DNA of 64,000 nucleotides from positions 22,257 to 86,256 of the forward strand of contig NC_020303.1 of NCBI RefSeq assembly GCF_000341345.1. Reading direction: 5' to 3'. This document shows positions 45,179 to 54,672 of the stretch, piece after piece (the stretch's first letter is position 1; each line of letters begins with the position of its first letter). The DNA comes from Corynebacterium halotolerans YIM 70093 = DSM 44683. Its GTDB lineage: Bacteria > Actinomycetota > Actinomycetes > Mycobacteriales > Mycobacteriaceae. A program made the translations under genes and the position numbers. A model generated the notes under the pieces. It saw nothing but the letters and a program-made list of their open reading frames with translations. It did no database searches and had not been told where the DNA came from.

Positions 45179-45312
45179 CGGAGATCACGGCCTTCTTCGG
45201 GTTGCTGCTCAGTTGTGAATATATGCCCAATCCTTCGAGTCATGTGACAGCAACTTTCAGTACTTTCCCAGCGGATCTGGGAGTGTCGGGCAAGGCGTGG
45301 ACGAATCCGGTT

Positions 45313-46341
45313 TTAGTTCAGGCCAGCGTAGGAGTGCAGGCCAGAGACGACCAGGTTGATGAAAAACAGGTTGAAGATCATCGTGGCCAAAGCCAGGATG
45401 TTGATCCACGCGGCCTTGTGGTCCCGCCACCCGGCGGTGGCACGCGCGTGCAGGTAGGCGGCATACAGGATCCAGGAGATAAAGGAAGCCGTTTCCTTCG
45501 GGTCCCAGCCCCAGAACCGGCCCCAGGAGGCTTCCGCCCAGATAGCACCTAAAACGATGCCCAGGCCGAGGACCGGCAGCGTGACGATGGCGGACTTGTA
45601 GGCCAGTCCGTCGATTTTCTTCGCGTTGGGAAGTGGCTTGGCCACCGCGCCGAAAAAACCCTGCTCTCCACCCTGGGGTTGCCAGATGCGCAGTAGGTAG
45701 AGCAGGGAGGCGATACCAGAGACGATCCCAATCGCCGCGCCCAGAGAGACGGTGGTGACGTGGACGGGCAGCCAGTAGGACTGCAGGGCGGGCACGACCG
45801 GGGCAGAGACTGAGTAAAGGTTGGTTCCTCCGAAGAACATCAGGATCAGGACCGGAACCAGCAGCCACGGCCACACACTGCGCCATTCGCGGTGTTGAAT
45901 GACGATCGCGGCGGCGATCATCGCCAGCACGCAGATCATGGAGATGTATTCATACATATTGCCCAGCGGGAAGCGGTAGGTGGCTAGACCGCGCAGGACC
46001 ACAGACATCAGGTGGATGGTCGCACCGACCCACACCAGGGCTTGGGTCATCCCGCCGAATTTGTGGGCGGAGGATTCCTTAGCCGCGAATTGTTCATCGG
46101 TGAGTGGGGCATCTGCGGCAGCATCCTCATCGGAACTGTCAGCGAGCTCAGCAGTGCTGGCGCCGGCACGCACGGCAACACGTTCGGGTTCTGCGATATG
46201 TTCGCGCAGCCGCCGGGCGTCAATGACACCCTGGATCTTCACATAGAAGATCAGTGAGAGCACCAGGGCGAGCAGGTAGATCACGAACGCGGTCTGGAAG
46301 GCGGTGTCGGAGAAGGTGGACAGAGTCTGATTAACGGGCAT
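45313..46341 (-). CDS. ccsB: Cytochrome c biogenesis protein CcsB (CcsA/ResC family)
   Basis: Haem-handling membrane protein of 342 residues. The tryptophan-rich haem motif is WGRFWGWDPKETASFISW, followed by conserved membrane His in YLHARATAGW and GLHSY. With ResB it exports haem and attaches it to apocytochrome c. Last gene of the set tlpA, ccdA, resB, ccsB; the gap to resB is 33 bp. An acidic stretch (DSSDEDAAADAP) lies after the first membrane segment. Confidence 0.93.
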   Translation of the reverse strand: MPVNQTLSTFSDTAFQTAFVIYLLALVLSLIFYVKIQGVIDARRLREHIAEPERVAVRAGASTAELADSSDEDAAADAPLTDEQFAAKESSAHKFGGMTQALVWVGATIHLMSVVLRGLATYRFPLGNMYEYISMICVLAMIAAAIVIQHREWRSVWPWLLVPVLILMFFGGTNLYSVSAPVVPALQSYWLPVHVTTVSLGAAIGIVSGIASLLYLLRIWQPQGGEQGFFGAVAKPLPNAKKIDGLAYKSAIVTLPVLGLGIVLGAIWAEASWGRFWGWDPKETASFISWILYAAYLHARATAGWRDHKAAWINILALATMIFNLFFINLVVSGLHSYAGLN

Positions 46342-46374
46342 GAAGGGATAAGTCCTTAGAACTGAAAGCAGGTG

Positions 46375-48054
46375 CTACTGACTAGGGCTTGTGGCCAGAA
46401 CGGGGGTGTCCTCCTCGACCTCCTCGTCGATGTCGTCCGGGTCGGGCAGCCCGAGCAGTTCACGGTGGATCTTGTCGAACTCGCCACCCCAGCCGGCCCG
46501 GTCGGTACGTGCCAGGCCGCCTATCTCTACGAGGGTGGCTGTGCCATCAGCGGTGGGGCGCAGGCGGATCCAGATACGTCGGCGCTTGATGACCAGCGAG
46601 CCGATCAGCGAGGCGAGCATGATCACGGTGGTCACCAGCACCCAGGGTTGGAACGGGTCGTGGCTGATCTGGAAGTTGGCGAATTCACTGGCCCCGTCGA
46701 AGGTGATCGTGGTGCCGTCATCGAGGGTGACCTCATCGCCTTGCTGCAGGTTGACGCGTTCGATCTTTTGCAGCTGTCCATTGGCGATCAGGGTGGGGTC
46801 GAGTTCGAAGATGGACTGTGAGCGCCCGGTGTCCAGGCCCGCATCACCGCGGTAGATGTCAATGGCCACTGCTGGATCCCGCATCGCCGGGAACGCCGAG
46901 GTCAGCAGTTGACCGTTATCCCCGGACCACTCGGCGGTGGGGGCGAACAGACCCTGGAGGGCGATCTGGTTCTGACGGCGTTCAAAGATGTCCGGGTACA
47001 TGCCGGCCGGTGGGTCAAAGCGCATGGCGCCCGATGACAGGAAGAAGGTCGGATCTTCGGGTCCGAACTGGATGGTCTGGGTCCGGGTTTCCCCGTTGGG
47101 CCAGGTGACGGTGAAAGTCGGGGCGTAGCCGTGGCCCATGAGGTAGATGCGGTCCCCGGCCACCCGGAGCGGGTGGTTGACCTGCAGCTGGTAGTCGGTC
47201 CACTCGTCCTTCGGTGTGAGGATGTCCTCGCCGACCGCGTAGGAGATATTCGAGGTGAACATCTCCGCCTGCCCGTTGGGCAGGTAATCGGCGGCGAAGT
47301 CATGCGCGTCGAAGCAAAACGTGGTCAGCCCCGTGCCGTCGAAGGTCGGCCCGGCCCGGAAGGAGTCGAAGTTGGCGGTGGAGGTGTTGCAGAACTCGGT
47401 GCTCTGCTCGATCGGTGGGGTCTCGTAGTTGCCGGATTCGGTGACGATGATGACCATGCCCTCGTAGTAGACCATCCGCCCGGCCGCGATCGTGACGAGC
47501 ATGCCCACCAGCGACAGATGGAAGATCAGGTTGGCCCACTCGCGGGTGTAGCCGCGCTCGGCCGCCAGGGAGAACACCCCGGCCCGGTCCTGGTTGGGGG
47601 TGTAGGCGGCGACCTTCCACCGCTTGAGCAGCCCACGGGCGTCGGCACTCACCTGGGACAGCGGCTTGTCGACGGTGCCCGTGGCGTGTAGCGGCAGCCG
47701 CTCCAGGCGTTTCGGGGCACGCGTCGGCGGGGTTTTCATCGCCTTGTAGTGATCCCAGGACCGGGGCACGATGCAGCCGATCAGGGAGAGGGTCAGCAGC
47801 ATGAAAATGGCGTTGAACCAGGTGGATTCGAAAACATCGAACAGCTGGAGTTGATCGTAGAACTCCGCGATCCGGCCGTTGTCGGCGATGTAGTCGGCGA
47901 CATTGCCCTCATTGAGGCTGCGCTGGGGCAACACGGTACCGGGGATCGCGGCGATCGCGAGGACGAACAGCAGCACCAGCGCGGTGCGCATGCTCGTCAG
48001 CCAGCGCCAGGCCTTCTTCGGATACGTCCACAGGGTGCGCATCAGGGTGGTCAT
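46375..48054 (-). CDS. resB: Cytochrome c biogenesis protein ResB (Ccs1)
   Basis: Partner of CcsB, 559 residues, with three N-terminal membrane segments (TALVLLFVLAIAAIPGTVLPQRS; FNAIFMLLTLSLIGCIVPRS; LIFHLSLVGMLVTIAAGRMVYYEG), a large outer domain and a fourth segment near the end (WVLVTTVIMLASLIGSLVI). It belongs to System II cytochrome c maturation. It is 94 bp after ccdA. Confidence 0.93.
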   Translation of the reverse strand: MTTLMRTLWTYPKKAWRWLTSMRTALVLLFVLAIAAIPGTVLPQRSLNEGNVADYIADNGRIAEFYDQLQLFDVFESTWFNAIFMLLTLSLIGCIVPRSWDHYKAMKTPPTRAPKRLERLPLHATGTVDKPLSQVSADARGLLKRWKVAAYTPNQDRAGVFSLAAERGYTREWANLIFHLSLVGMLVTIAAGRMVYYEGMVIIVTESGNYETPPIEQSTEFCNTSTANFDSFRAGPTFDGTGLTTFCFDAHDFAADYLPNGQAEMFTSNISYAVGEDILTPKDEWTDYQLQVNHPLRVAGDRIYLMGHGYAPTFTVTWPNGETRTQTIQFGPEDPTFFLSSGAMRFDPPAGMYPDIFERRQNQIALQGLFAPTAEWSGDNGQLLTSAFPAMRDPAVAIDIYRGDAGLDTGRSQSIFELDPTLIANGQLQKIERVNLQQGDEVTLDDGTTITFDGASEFANFQISHDPFQPWVLVTTVIMLASLIGSLVIKRRRIWIRLRPTADGTATLVEIGGLARTDRAGWGGEFDKIHRELLGLPDPDDIDEEVEEDTPVLATSPSQ

Positions 48055-48148
48055 AGGTGTTCCTTATTCCAGGCCGCAGCCAGGACCGGATGGTGCCGCG
48101 GGGTGGGGGATTGCAGTCGTGGTCACCGGTGGGATGACCGGTCAGGGG

Positions 48149-48961
48149 TTAGATCAAGGTGGCGCCGTATTCCACGGTCCACTGGCGCACCCAGTTGATG
48201 AAGTACGCCCACGCTCCACTGGCCAGGGCGATACCGACGGCGACCATGAGTATCCCGCCGACCATCTGGATTTTGCGGGAATGCTGTCGCAGCCAGCCGA
48301 TCGTGCGCATCGCACGCGCCGAGCCAAAGGCCATGAGCAAAAACGGCAGACCGAGCCCCAGGCAGTAGCCGATGATGAGGATGACCCCGCGCATGGCGGT
48401 CATGCCCTCGGTGCCGGCGGACACGGAGATGATCGCGGCCAGGGTCGGTCCCAGGCACGGGGTCCAGCCCAGGGCGAACACCCCGCCGAGTAGCGGGGCG
48501 CCCAGCCAGGTCGACCACTTCTTCGGCGCCATCCGGGTATCACGTTGCAGGGCAGGCACCATCCCCATAAACGCCAGGCCCATGAGGATGGTGATCACCC
48601 CGCCGATGCGCATGAGGGTCTCGGCGTTGAGGGTCAGCAGGCTGATCGTCCCGAAGACGGTGACCGTGGCGAGCACGAAGATGACCGTGAAACCGAGGAT
48701 AAACAGAGCCGCTGCACCCGCTACGGCCCACTGGCGTTTGACCACGACCGGGCCGCGTTGAGCGTCGTAGTCGACCTCACCACCGACCACACTGGCCAGA
48801 TAGGACATGTAGCCAGGCACCAGCGGCACCACGCACGGGGAGGCAAACGAGACCAGGCCGGCGGCCGCGGCGGCGAGGATGCCGATCAGCAGCGGTCCGG
48901 TGGCGGCGGCGTCAGCGAATTGCTGACCGATCGCCAGCTGGGCCATCACATCAACGGTCAT
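48149..48961 (-). CDS. ccdA: Thiol-disulfide electron carrier CcdA
   Basis: Membrane protein of 270 residues, DsbD-gamma/CcdA family, with six membrane segments. The redox cysteines are in [13 protein letters not shown] and [12 protein letters not shown]. It passes electrons from cytosolic thioredoxin to TlpA/ResA outside so that the CXXCH cysteines of cytochrome c stay reduced. Its ATG overlaps the tlpA stop by 4 nt. Confidence 0.94.
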   Translation of the reverse strand: MTVDVMAQLAIGQQFADAAATGPLLIGILAAAAAGLVSFASPCVVPLVPGYMSYLASVVGGEVDYDAQRGPVVVKRQWAVAGAAALFILGFTVIFVLATVTVFGTISLLTLNAETLMRIGGVITILMGLAFMGMVPALQRDTRMAPKKWSTWLGAPLLGGVFALGWTPCLGPTLAAIISVSAGTEGMTAMRGVILIIGYCLGLGLPFLLMAFGSARAMRTIGWLRQHSRKIQMVGGILMVAVGIALASGAWAYFINWVRQWTVEYGATLI

Positions 48962-49572
48962 GGTGCTGGTGCCTCCTGGGCCAGGGGCAGGGCGACGTCG
49001 AGGATGTCGTCGGCGTCGACCTCCCGGAGGAAGACCGCCGCCGGGCGGTGTTCCCGGTCCAGGACGATCGTGGTGGGGATGACCGAGGTCGGCACCCCGC
49101 CCAGGGCCGCGGCGGTGCGAAACGGCGGGTCGTAGATCGATGGGTAGGTCACGCCGTTGTCGAGTTTGAAGTCCTGGGCGATGGTGGGGTTGTAGTCACG
49201 GACGTTGATGCCCAGCACGGTGCCGCCGAGGGGCTCGAGAGTCTCCTGAGCGATCTGCAGGTCATCGACCTCGGCGCGGCAGGGTGCGCACCACTGGCCC
49301 CAGGCGTTGAGGACGACGACCTCGCCGTCAAAGTCGGAGAGGCTGATTTCCTTGCCTTCGTCCATCAGGGAGGGGCCGGAGAAATCCGGCAGCGGGGCAC
49401 GCTGGTCTTCGTCGTAGAAGATCTCGGTCTGGCCGCCGGGGGAGTGAAACTGGAAGGTGCCCCCGACGGCCACGGCGTTTCGGGCACCGTCGCCTGAGGA
49501 ACAGGCCGTCAGGGTCACGGTGGTGAGCACCGCGGCAACCGCGATGGCGGCCCTGCGGGGTGTGCTCGACAT
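48958..49572 (-). CDS. tlpA: TlpA/ResA-like lipoprotein thioredoxin
   Basis: Lipoprotein of 204 residues: signal peptide with lipobox LTAC (Cys24), then a thioredoxin domain with Trp-Cys95-Ala-Pro-Cys98 in [16 protein letters not shown] and cis-Pro in [10 protein letters not shown]. It reduces apocytochrome c or copper-loaded substrates. It begins the ccs set and follows copO by 152 bp, in line with the tlpA placement I recall beside copO in C. glutamicum. Confidence 0.93.
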   Translation of the reverse strand: MSSTPRRAAIAVAAVLTTVTLTACSSGDGARNAVAVGGTFQFHSPGGQTEIFYDEDQRAPLPDFSGPSLMDEGKEISLSDFDGEVVVLNAWGQWCAPCRAEVDDLQIAQETLEPLGGTVLGINVRDYNPTIAQDFKLDNGVTYPSIYDPPFRTAAALGGVPTSVIPTTIVLDREHRPAAVFLREVDADDILDVALPLAQEAPAP

Positions 49573-49724
49573 GGATTAGATCTCCTTATTCCGGGACGGT
49601 GGGGAAGAGACCGGTGTTCTGGTTATCCCGGAGAACCAGAACGTCACCGAAGCAGGTCCTACTGCTGCCCGGTGGAAGGTCTGCAGCGACCCGGCCCACC
49701 CCAGCGACCGACCATGCTGTGGGG

Positions 49725-51236
49725 TTATGCGTACCGCAGGGAACTCATCATCCCGGTTTCCTGGTGATAAGCGTTGTGGCAGTGAAACGCCCACTCACCG
49801 GGGTTATCGGCGATCAAGTCCGCGTCCACCGTTTCGCCGGGGAGAATGAGGACAGTGTCCTTGCGCAGGCCGCTACTTCCGGGAAGAGCCCAGGTATGCC
49901 CGTGCAGGTGCATCGGATGGGGCATGGCCGTGGGGTTGTGCATCCGCATCCGCAGGCGTTGGCCTTCTTGGACTGTGCCCGGGGAATCAGCACCGTCGAT
50001 GCGCAGTCCCCACTGGTAGGGCATCATCTGGCCGGTCAATTCGACCTCTGTTTCCTTATCCACGTCACCGGCTGGGAGCAGGGCTCGTTCCGCCGGCTCA
50101 AAGGACGTCAAGAAGGTACCGGGGGCAGTGAGTTCGGGGAAGGTAGTCTCTGGTGCGGGGGTCTGGCCCGCGGCGGTCCGGATGACGGCAAACGCCCGGT
50201 CGTCCTTGCCGGCGGCCAGGGCGGTCAGGGGAAAGACACCATCACCGAGTACCACCTCCACGTCGACGCGCTCACCCATCGAGAGGTAGAACGACTCGAT
50301 GTCGTGGGGACGGACCGGGAAACCGTCGACGTGGGTGACGGTCATGCGGTGGCCACCGAGAGCCACCTTGAAGATGGTGTCAGCGCCCGCGTTGATGAAC
50401 CTCAGGCGGGCTTTATCCCCCGGTCGGGCATTAAACGTTCGGTGCGCCCGGGGAATGCGTCCGTTGATGAGGTAGTGCGGATACATGACATCACCGGCAT
50501 CTCCGCCCAGAGCCGGATCGGGCGTGCCGTGGGCCATCATGCCCCCCTCACCACCCATATCCATCCCGCCGTGGCCACCCATGTCCATGTTTCCGTGTCC
50601 GCCCATGTCCATCCCCGTCAGCATGGTCAGCTGGTTCTCGGGGCTGCTGCCGTCGATGCCGTCCAGCCAGTCGTCGAGCACGATGGTCCATTCAACATCC
50701 TGGTCGTCGGCGTCGTCCGGGTCGCGGACGATCAGAGGGGCGTGCAGACCACGATCGAGTTGGAGACCGCTGTGGGAGTGGTAGAAGTAGGTGCCTCCAT
50801 GGGGGGTTTCGAACACATAGGAGAACGACTGACCAGGCTCAATGGGAGGCTGGGTCATTCCTGGTACCCCGTCGGCGGCAACATGCAGGGCAATCCCGTG
50901 CCAGTGGATGGAGGTGGCCTCGGGCAGTTCATTGGTGATGTCGACCTGGAGGACGTCCCCGGCAGTGGTTTCGATGGCGGGCTCACCGGTCTCGGCGCTG
51001 TACCCCCAGGTTTTCGCCTCGATGCCGCCGATATCGATCGACATGGGTCGGGCGGTCAGTTTCTTGCGGACGGAAGGCGCGGGAAGATTCGGGGGAGTCG
51101 GGTAGGAGGATGACGACGAGGAGGACGCGGCAGGGGCCGAGGTGCTGTTGCCCTGTCCGCAGGCGGCCAGTGCGCCGGTGCCAGCGAGTACGAGACCGCC
51201 GAGAAGAAACTGTCGCCGGGAAAAGCTGTTGGTCAT
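49725..51236 (-). CDS. copO: Multicopper oxidase, Tat-exported lipoprotein, CopO-like
   Basis: Cuprous oxidase of 503 residues. The N-terminus has a twin-arginine motif (SRRQFLLGG) and a lipobox ending at Cys26 (LAAC). Copper motifs are complete: SIHWHGIALH, YFYHSHSG, HPMHLHGHTW and HCHNAYHQETGMM. A Met/His-rich insert (MDMGGHGNMDMGGHGGMDMGG) near the middle is of the type that binds Cu(I) in CueO. It oxidises Cu(I) to Cu(II) outside the cell. It lies 71 bp after cueP and is probably co-transcribed under CopR. Confidence 0.94.
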   Translation of the reverse strand: MTNSFSRRQFLLGGLVLAGTGALAACGQGNSTSAPAASSSSSSSYPTPPNLPAPSVRKKLTARPMSIDIGGIEAKTWGYSAETGEPAIETTAGDVLQVDITNELPEATSIHWHGIALHVAADGVPGMTQPPIEPGQSFSYVFETPHGGTYFYHSHSGLQLDRGLHAPLIVRDPDDADDQDVEWTIVLDDWLDGIDGSSPENQLTMLTGMDMGGHGNMDMGGHGGMDMGGEGGMMAHGTPDPALGGDAGDVMYPHYLINGRIPRAHRTFNARPGDKARLRFINAGADTIFKVALGGHRMTVTHVDGFPVRPHDIESFYLSMGERVDVEVVLGDGVFPLTALAAGKDDRAFAVIRTAAGQTPAPETTFPELTAPGTFLTSFEPAERALLPAGDVDKETEVELTGQMMPYQWGLRIDGADSPGTVQEGQRLRMRMHNPTAMPHPMHLHGHTWALPGSSGLRKDTVLILPGETVDADLIADNPGEWAFHCHNAYHQETGMMSSLRYA

Positions 51237-51307
51237 GGTTCAACCGTCCTTGGTGCAGGTCTGAGTGACAAAGGGGAAAGGCGCAGGTGGAGCCCACTGC
51301 TGAGGCA

Positions 51308-51883
51308 TCAGGTCAGGCGCAGGTCGGTGACGCAGGTGGCGCCGTCGTCGGTGGTGGAGAAGTCGGTGACACCGGTGCGCCCCTGGTGGGTGATCTCGAT
51401 GGTGCCGGTGGCATCATCGGGGATCCAGAAGCCGACAAACCCGTTGTCGAAGGTGGTGGTCTGCTCATCGATCAGGACCTCCCCGGTGGTCTCATCGGTG
51501 ATCGTGACCTCGACGTCCTCGTTGTTAAGCTCGCCCAGACAGGTGGTCAGACTGTGGTAGAAGCAGTCATGGGTCTGGGTCACATACGGCGCAATCGAGA
51601 CGTAACTTAAGCCCTGGGGCAGGTCGAGAACCTCTTCCTGGTTATCGTCGGAGAGCACCAGCTCATCGGTGCGCACCGAGGCGATCAGGTCGGTGGGACG
51701 GTCGGTGACCGCCTCCTGGTCGAGGTGGTCGATAATCTCCCGGGCGTCCATCGCGGCCAGGCCGTGAGTGGTCAAAAACTTCTGCTGGCTCACCTCCGCG
51801 GTGGCGGTGGGGTCAGAGTCGGCTGCCGAGCACCCGGTGAGGGTCAGGGCAAGGGCGGCGGTGGCGATCGCTACTCGTTTCAC
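51308..51883 (-). CDS. cueP: CueP-family copper-binding lipoprotein
   Basis: Lipoprotein of 191 residues with lipobox LTGC (Cys18). The signature VTQTHDCFYHSLTTCLGEL holds Cys107 and Cys115, and Cys184 sits in the C-terminal ATCVTDLRLT, the three conserved Cys of CueP. In Salmonella CueP holds periplasmic copper and reduces Cu(II). The GTG start has a perfect AAGGAG. Divergent from copR with a CopR box between. Confidence 0.92.
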   Translation of the reverse strand: MKRVAIATAALALTLTGCSAADSDPTATAEVSQQKFLTTHGLAAMDAREIIDHLDQEAVTDRPTDLIASVRTDELVLSDDNQEEVLDLPQGLSYVSIAPYVTQTHDCFYHSLTTCLGELNNEDVEVTITDETTGEVLIDEQTTTFDNGFVGFWIPDDATGTIEITHQGRTGVTDFSTTDDGATCVTDLRLT

Positions 51884-52289
51884 GTCAATCTCCTTGGGTC
51901 GTGATAAGACCGTGGTAGGACACCGCCCGAGGAGGTGGTGCTCTACCTTTCTCTAGCACGCCCGCCCGCTAGTCAGGAAATAAAAAAGCCCTGTTCACGG
52001 ACTTAAATGCGGTGAAAAGGGGGTTGAGTCGGTGGGCTGGATCACCACCAATACAGCACACCGCACGGGTGGATGATGCCCTTTTACCCGGCCCGGGTAC
52101 CGGGGTCAGGGACACGAAACCACTGGTAACACCTCCCGCGCCGACGGAGGGAAGGGCGCGGGTCTTGTCCCCGGTGGAGCGGATGGAAGGAGATGTCCGG
52201 TGGGTGATTGTTGAAGATTTGACGAAGATTTCCCTGTCGGGCGCCCACCGAGGGTGGTATCACCCCGGGCCGGGGCGATACTGGGACCC
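51884..52289. other. Divergent promoter region cueP / copR
   Basis: 406 bp with the CopR box at 52212-52231. An AT-rich run (AAATAAAAAAG near 51979) may be part of a promoter. No gene seen. Confidence 0.5.
52212..52231 (+). promoter_or_regulatory. CopR-type tandem box
   Basis: TGAAGATTT-ga-CGAAGATTT, 59 bp before copR. It matches the tandem TGAAGATTT site I recall for CopR in C. glutamicum with one change. Confidence 0.75.
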
Positions 52290-53009
52290 ATGACTGACCG
52301 CACACCGACCATCGACACGCCCCGGGGGCGGGTGCTGGTCGTCGACGATGAACAACCCCTGGCGCAGATGGTGGCCACCTACCTCGCCCGGGCCGGATTC
52401 GACACCGCCCAAGCCCACACCGGACTGCAGGCCGTCGATGACGCCCGCCGGTGGAAGCCCGACGTCATCGTGCTGGATCTGGGGCTGCCGGGCCTCGACG
52501 GGCTGGAGGTCTGTCGGCGGATCCGTGCGTTTTCCGACTGCTACATCCTCATGCTCACCGCCCGTGGCAGCGAGGACGACAAGATCACCGGGTTGACCAT
52601 CGGGGCCGATGACTACATCACCAAACCGTTTGGCATCCGAGAGCTGGTCACCCGGGTCAGAGCGGTGCTGCGCCGCCCCCGCCTGACCCCAAGTGCTCAC
52701 CCCGCCACCCCGCTGGCGGTCGGAGAGCTAGTCGTCAACCCGACCGCCCACGAGGTCCGGATCAAGGGCGTTCTCGTGGACCTAACGCGCACCGAGTTCG
52801 AGCTGTTGCTTGCCCTGGCCCTTCGCCCAGGACAGGCCCTGACCCGCCAGGAGCTGGTCACCGAGGTGTGGGACACCACCTGGGTCGGGGATGAACGCAT
52901 CGTCGATGTCCACATCGGCAACCTGCGCCGCAAACTCGGCACCGATTCCCACGGTCAGGGGTTTATCGACACCGTCCGCGGGGTCGGCTACCGGATGGGG
53001 CGGGCATGA
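52290..53009 (+). CDS. copR: Copper-responsive response regulator CopR
   Basis: OmpR-family regulator of 239 residues. Receiver: VLVVDDEQPLA, phospho-Asp in VIVLDLGLPGLDG, KPFGIREL. Output domain: LTRTEFELLLALALRPG and VRGVGYRMGRA. The start at 52290 is used because the receiver begins there; a longer frame runs back into the promoter. It overlaps copS by 4 nt. It should activate cueP-copO, csp and a DUF305 gene through the tandem boxes. Confidence 0.92.
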   Translation: MTDRTPTIDTPRGRVLVVDDEQPLAQMVATYLARAGFDTAQAHTGLQAVDDARRWKPDVIVLDLGLPGLDGLEVCRRIRAFSDCYILMLTARGSEDDKITGLTIGADDYITKPFGIRELVTRVRAVLRRPRLTPSAHPATPLAVGELVVNPTAHEVRIKGVLVDLTRTEFELLLALALRPGQALTRQELVTEVWDTTWVGDERIVDVHIGNLRRKLGTDSHGQGFIDTVRGVGYRMGRA

Positions 53010-54121
53010 GAACCGACACCGGCCTGACCACCCGCTTCCTGGCTGCCCAGGTGTTGGTCGTGGCCATTAGCCTGCTCGTGGCGGCCGCCGTGGCCACGAT
53101 GGTGGGCCCGACGCTGTTCCACGACCACATGTTAATGACCGGCCGGGACGACCCCTCGCTGGAGCTGTTCCACGCCGAGCAGGCCTACCGGGACGCCAAC
53201 CTCATCACCCTGACCGTTGCCGTGCCGACGGCCTTGATCTGCGCGGTGATCGCCAGCCTGTGGCTGTCTCGCCGGCTGCGCACCCCCCTGCAGAGCCTGA
53301 CGCGCGCGGCCACCACCGTCGCCGGCGGCAACTACCGGGTGCGCGTCCCCGCGGGGGACGCCGGTCCGGAGGTGACCACCCTGGCACGCGCCTTCAACAT
53401 CATGGCCGACCGGCTGGAACACACCGAGGATCTGCGCCGCCAGATGCTCTCGGACCTGGCCCATGAGATGAGCACCCCGGTCTCCGTGCTCGCCGTCTAC
53501 CTCGACGGACTCCAGGACGGTGTCGTCGACTGGAACCTCGCCACCCACACGGTCATGGCCGACCAACTGACCCGCCTGACCCGCCTGATCGAGGACATCG
53601 ACGATGTCTCCCGAGCCCAGGAAAACCGCATCGACCTGGCCCTGGCCGAAGAAGACCTCGGCGAACTGCTCCACGCCGCAGCCGCCGCCGCGGCGGAAGC
53701 CTACGCCGACAAAGGGGTCGGTCTGCAGGTCGAGGCCGCCACCGCCACCGCCCGGATCATCGTCGACCGGCAACGCTTCGGCCAGGTCATGGGCAACCTG
53801 CTGACCAATGCCCTGCGCCACACCCCACCCGGGGGACAGGTCCGCATCAGCGCGGCCCAACAGGGCTCCGACACCGTCCTCATCGACGTCGCCGACACCG
53901 GCGACGGCATGACGACCGAGCAGCTGAGCCACATCTTCGAACGCTTCTACCGAGGGGATACCGCCCGTAACCGCGACACCGGCGGCGCCGGCATAGGACT
54001 GACCATCTCGCGTGCGCTGGTCGAGGCCCACGGCGGAACCTTGACCGCCACCTCACCCGGGCCCGGGGCGGGGTCCGTGTTCACCCTCCGCCTTCCCTTG
54101 GCCCCCACGGAGCCCACCTGA
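53006..54121 (+). CDS. copS: Copper sensor histidine kinase CopS
   Basis: Sensor kinase of 371 residues with two membrane segments around a short outer loop that holds three His (FHDHM, LFHAEQAY), a HAMP domain, H box DLAHEMSTPVSVL, N box NLLTNALRHTP and GAGIGLTISRALVEAHGG. The H box has Ser where most kinases have Arg (HEMSTP for HELRTP). The short His-bearing loop fits copper sensing. Confidence 0.9.
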   Translation: MRTDTGLTTRFLAAQVLVVAISLLVAAAVATMVGPTLFHDHMLMTGRDDPSLELFHAEQAYRDANLITLTVAVPTALICAVIASLWLSRRLRTPLQSLTRAATTVAGGNYRVRVPAGDAGPEVTTLARAFNIMADRLEHTEDLRRQMLSDLAHEMSTPVSVLAVYLDGLQDGVVDWNLATHTVMADQLTRLTRLIEDIDDVSRAQENRIDLALAEEDLGELLHAAAAAAAEAYADKGVGLQVEAATATARIIVDRQRFGQVMGNLLTNALRHTPPGGQVRISAAQQGSDTVLIDVADTGDGMTTEQLSHIFERFYRGDTARNRDTGGAGIGLTISRALVEAHGGTLTATSPGPGAGSVFTLRLPLAPTEPT

Positions 54122-54213
54122 TGCATAACGATCCCCCCACACCCCACCTTCCCCTCCCGAGTACCACCACAACCCTCACAACCGGGGCACCGATCCCCAT
54201 CACCCCATGACAG

Positions 54214-54230
54214 ATACCCCATACGGGTAT
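54214..54230 (+). promoter_or_regulatory. CsoR-type operator of the HMA-copB unit
   Basis: ATACCCCATACGGGTAT, a 6-5-6 palindrome like that before copZ, 53 bp before the HMA gene start. Confidence 0.72.
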
Positions 54231-54283
54231 ATCATGAGGGGCGATAACCCACCCGATCCCACCGACCCACAGGAGCGCTTTCG

Positions 54284-54616
54284 ATGACCACCCCGACTCC
54301 CCGCTTGCTACCACTGGCCTCCGACGGCTGTGGGTGCTGCGCGCCCTCTACACCGTCTGCGACCGCCTCCGCCCCGGAGGCGACCACCGTCGACGCCACA
54401 CCTGACCCACTGGTCACTTACCCCGTGACGGGCCTGACCTGCGGGCACTGCACAGGCAGCGTCACCGCAGCAGTCAGTGCCCTGCCGCAGGTCACCGATG
54501 TCCACGTTGAGCTGGTGGCCGGCGGTGTCTCCACCCTCACCGTCACCGGTGCCGTGCCCCCGGAGACGGTGCGCCAGGCCGTCGGGGACGCCGGTTACAC
54601 GATCATTGATTCCTGA
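54284..54616 (+). CDS. HMA-domain copper chaperone with N-terminal CGCC
   Basis: Protein of 110 residues. The N-terminal part has a Cys cluster (DGCGCCAPS) and a Thr/Ala-rich linker; the C-terminal half is an HMA domain with TGLTCGHCTGSV and VGDAGYTII. It is 56 bp before copB, suggesting that it gives copper to CopB or buffers it. AGGAG precedes the ATG. The additional CGCC motif is not part of a standard CopZ. Confidence 0.87.
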   Translation: MTTPTPRLLPLASDGCGCCAPSTPSATASAPEATTVDATPDPLVTYPVTGLTCGHCTGSVTAAVSALPQVTDVHVELVAGGVSTLTVTGAVPPETVRQAVGDAGYTIIDS

Positions 54617-54672
54617 CTGACCCACCCCTGACCCCGCCCCGCTATCCGGGGGCGGGAACGGAAGGAACGCCC

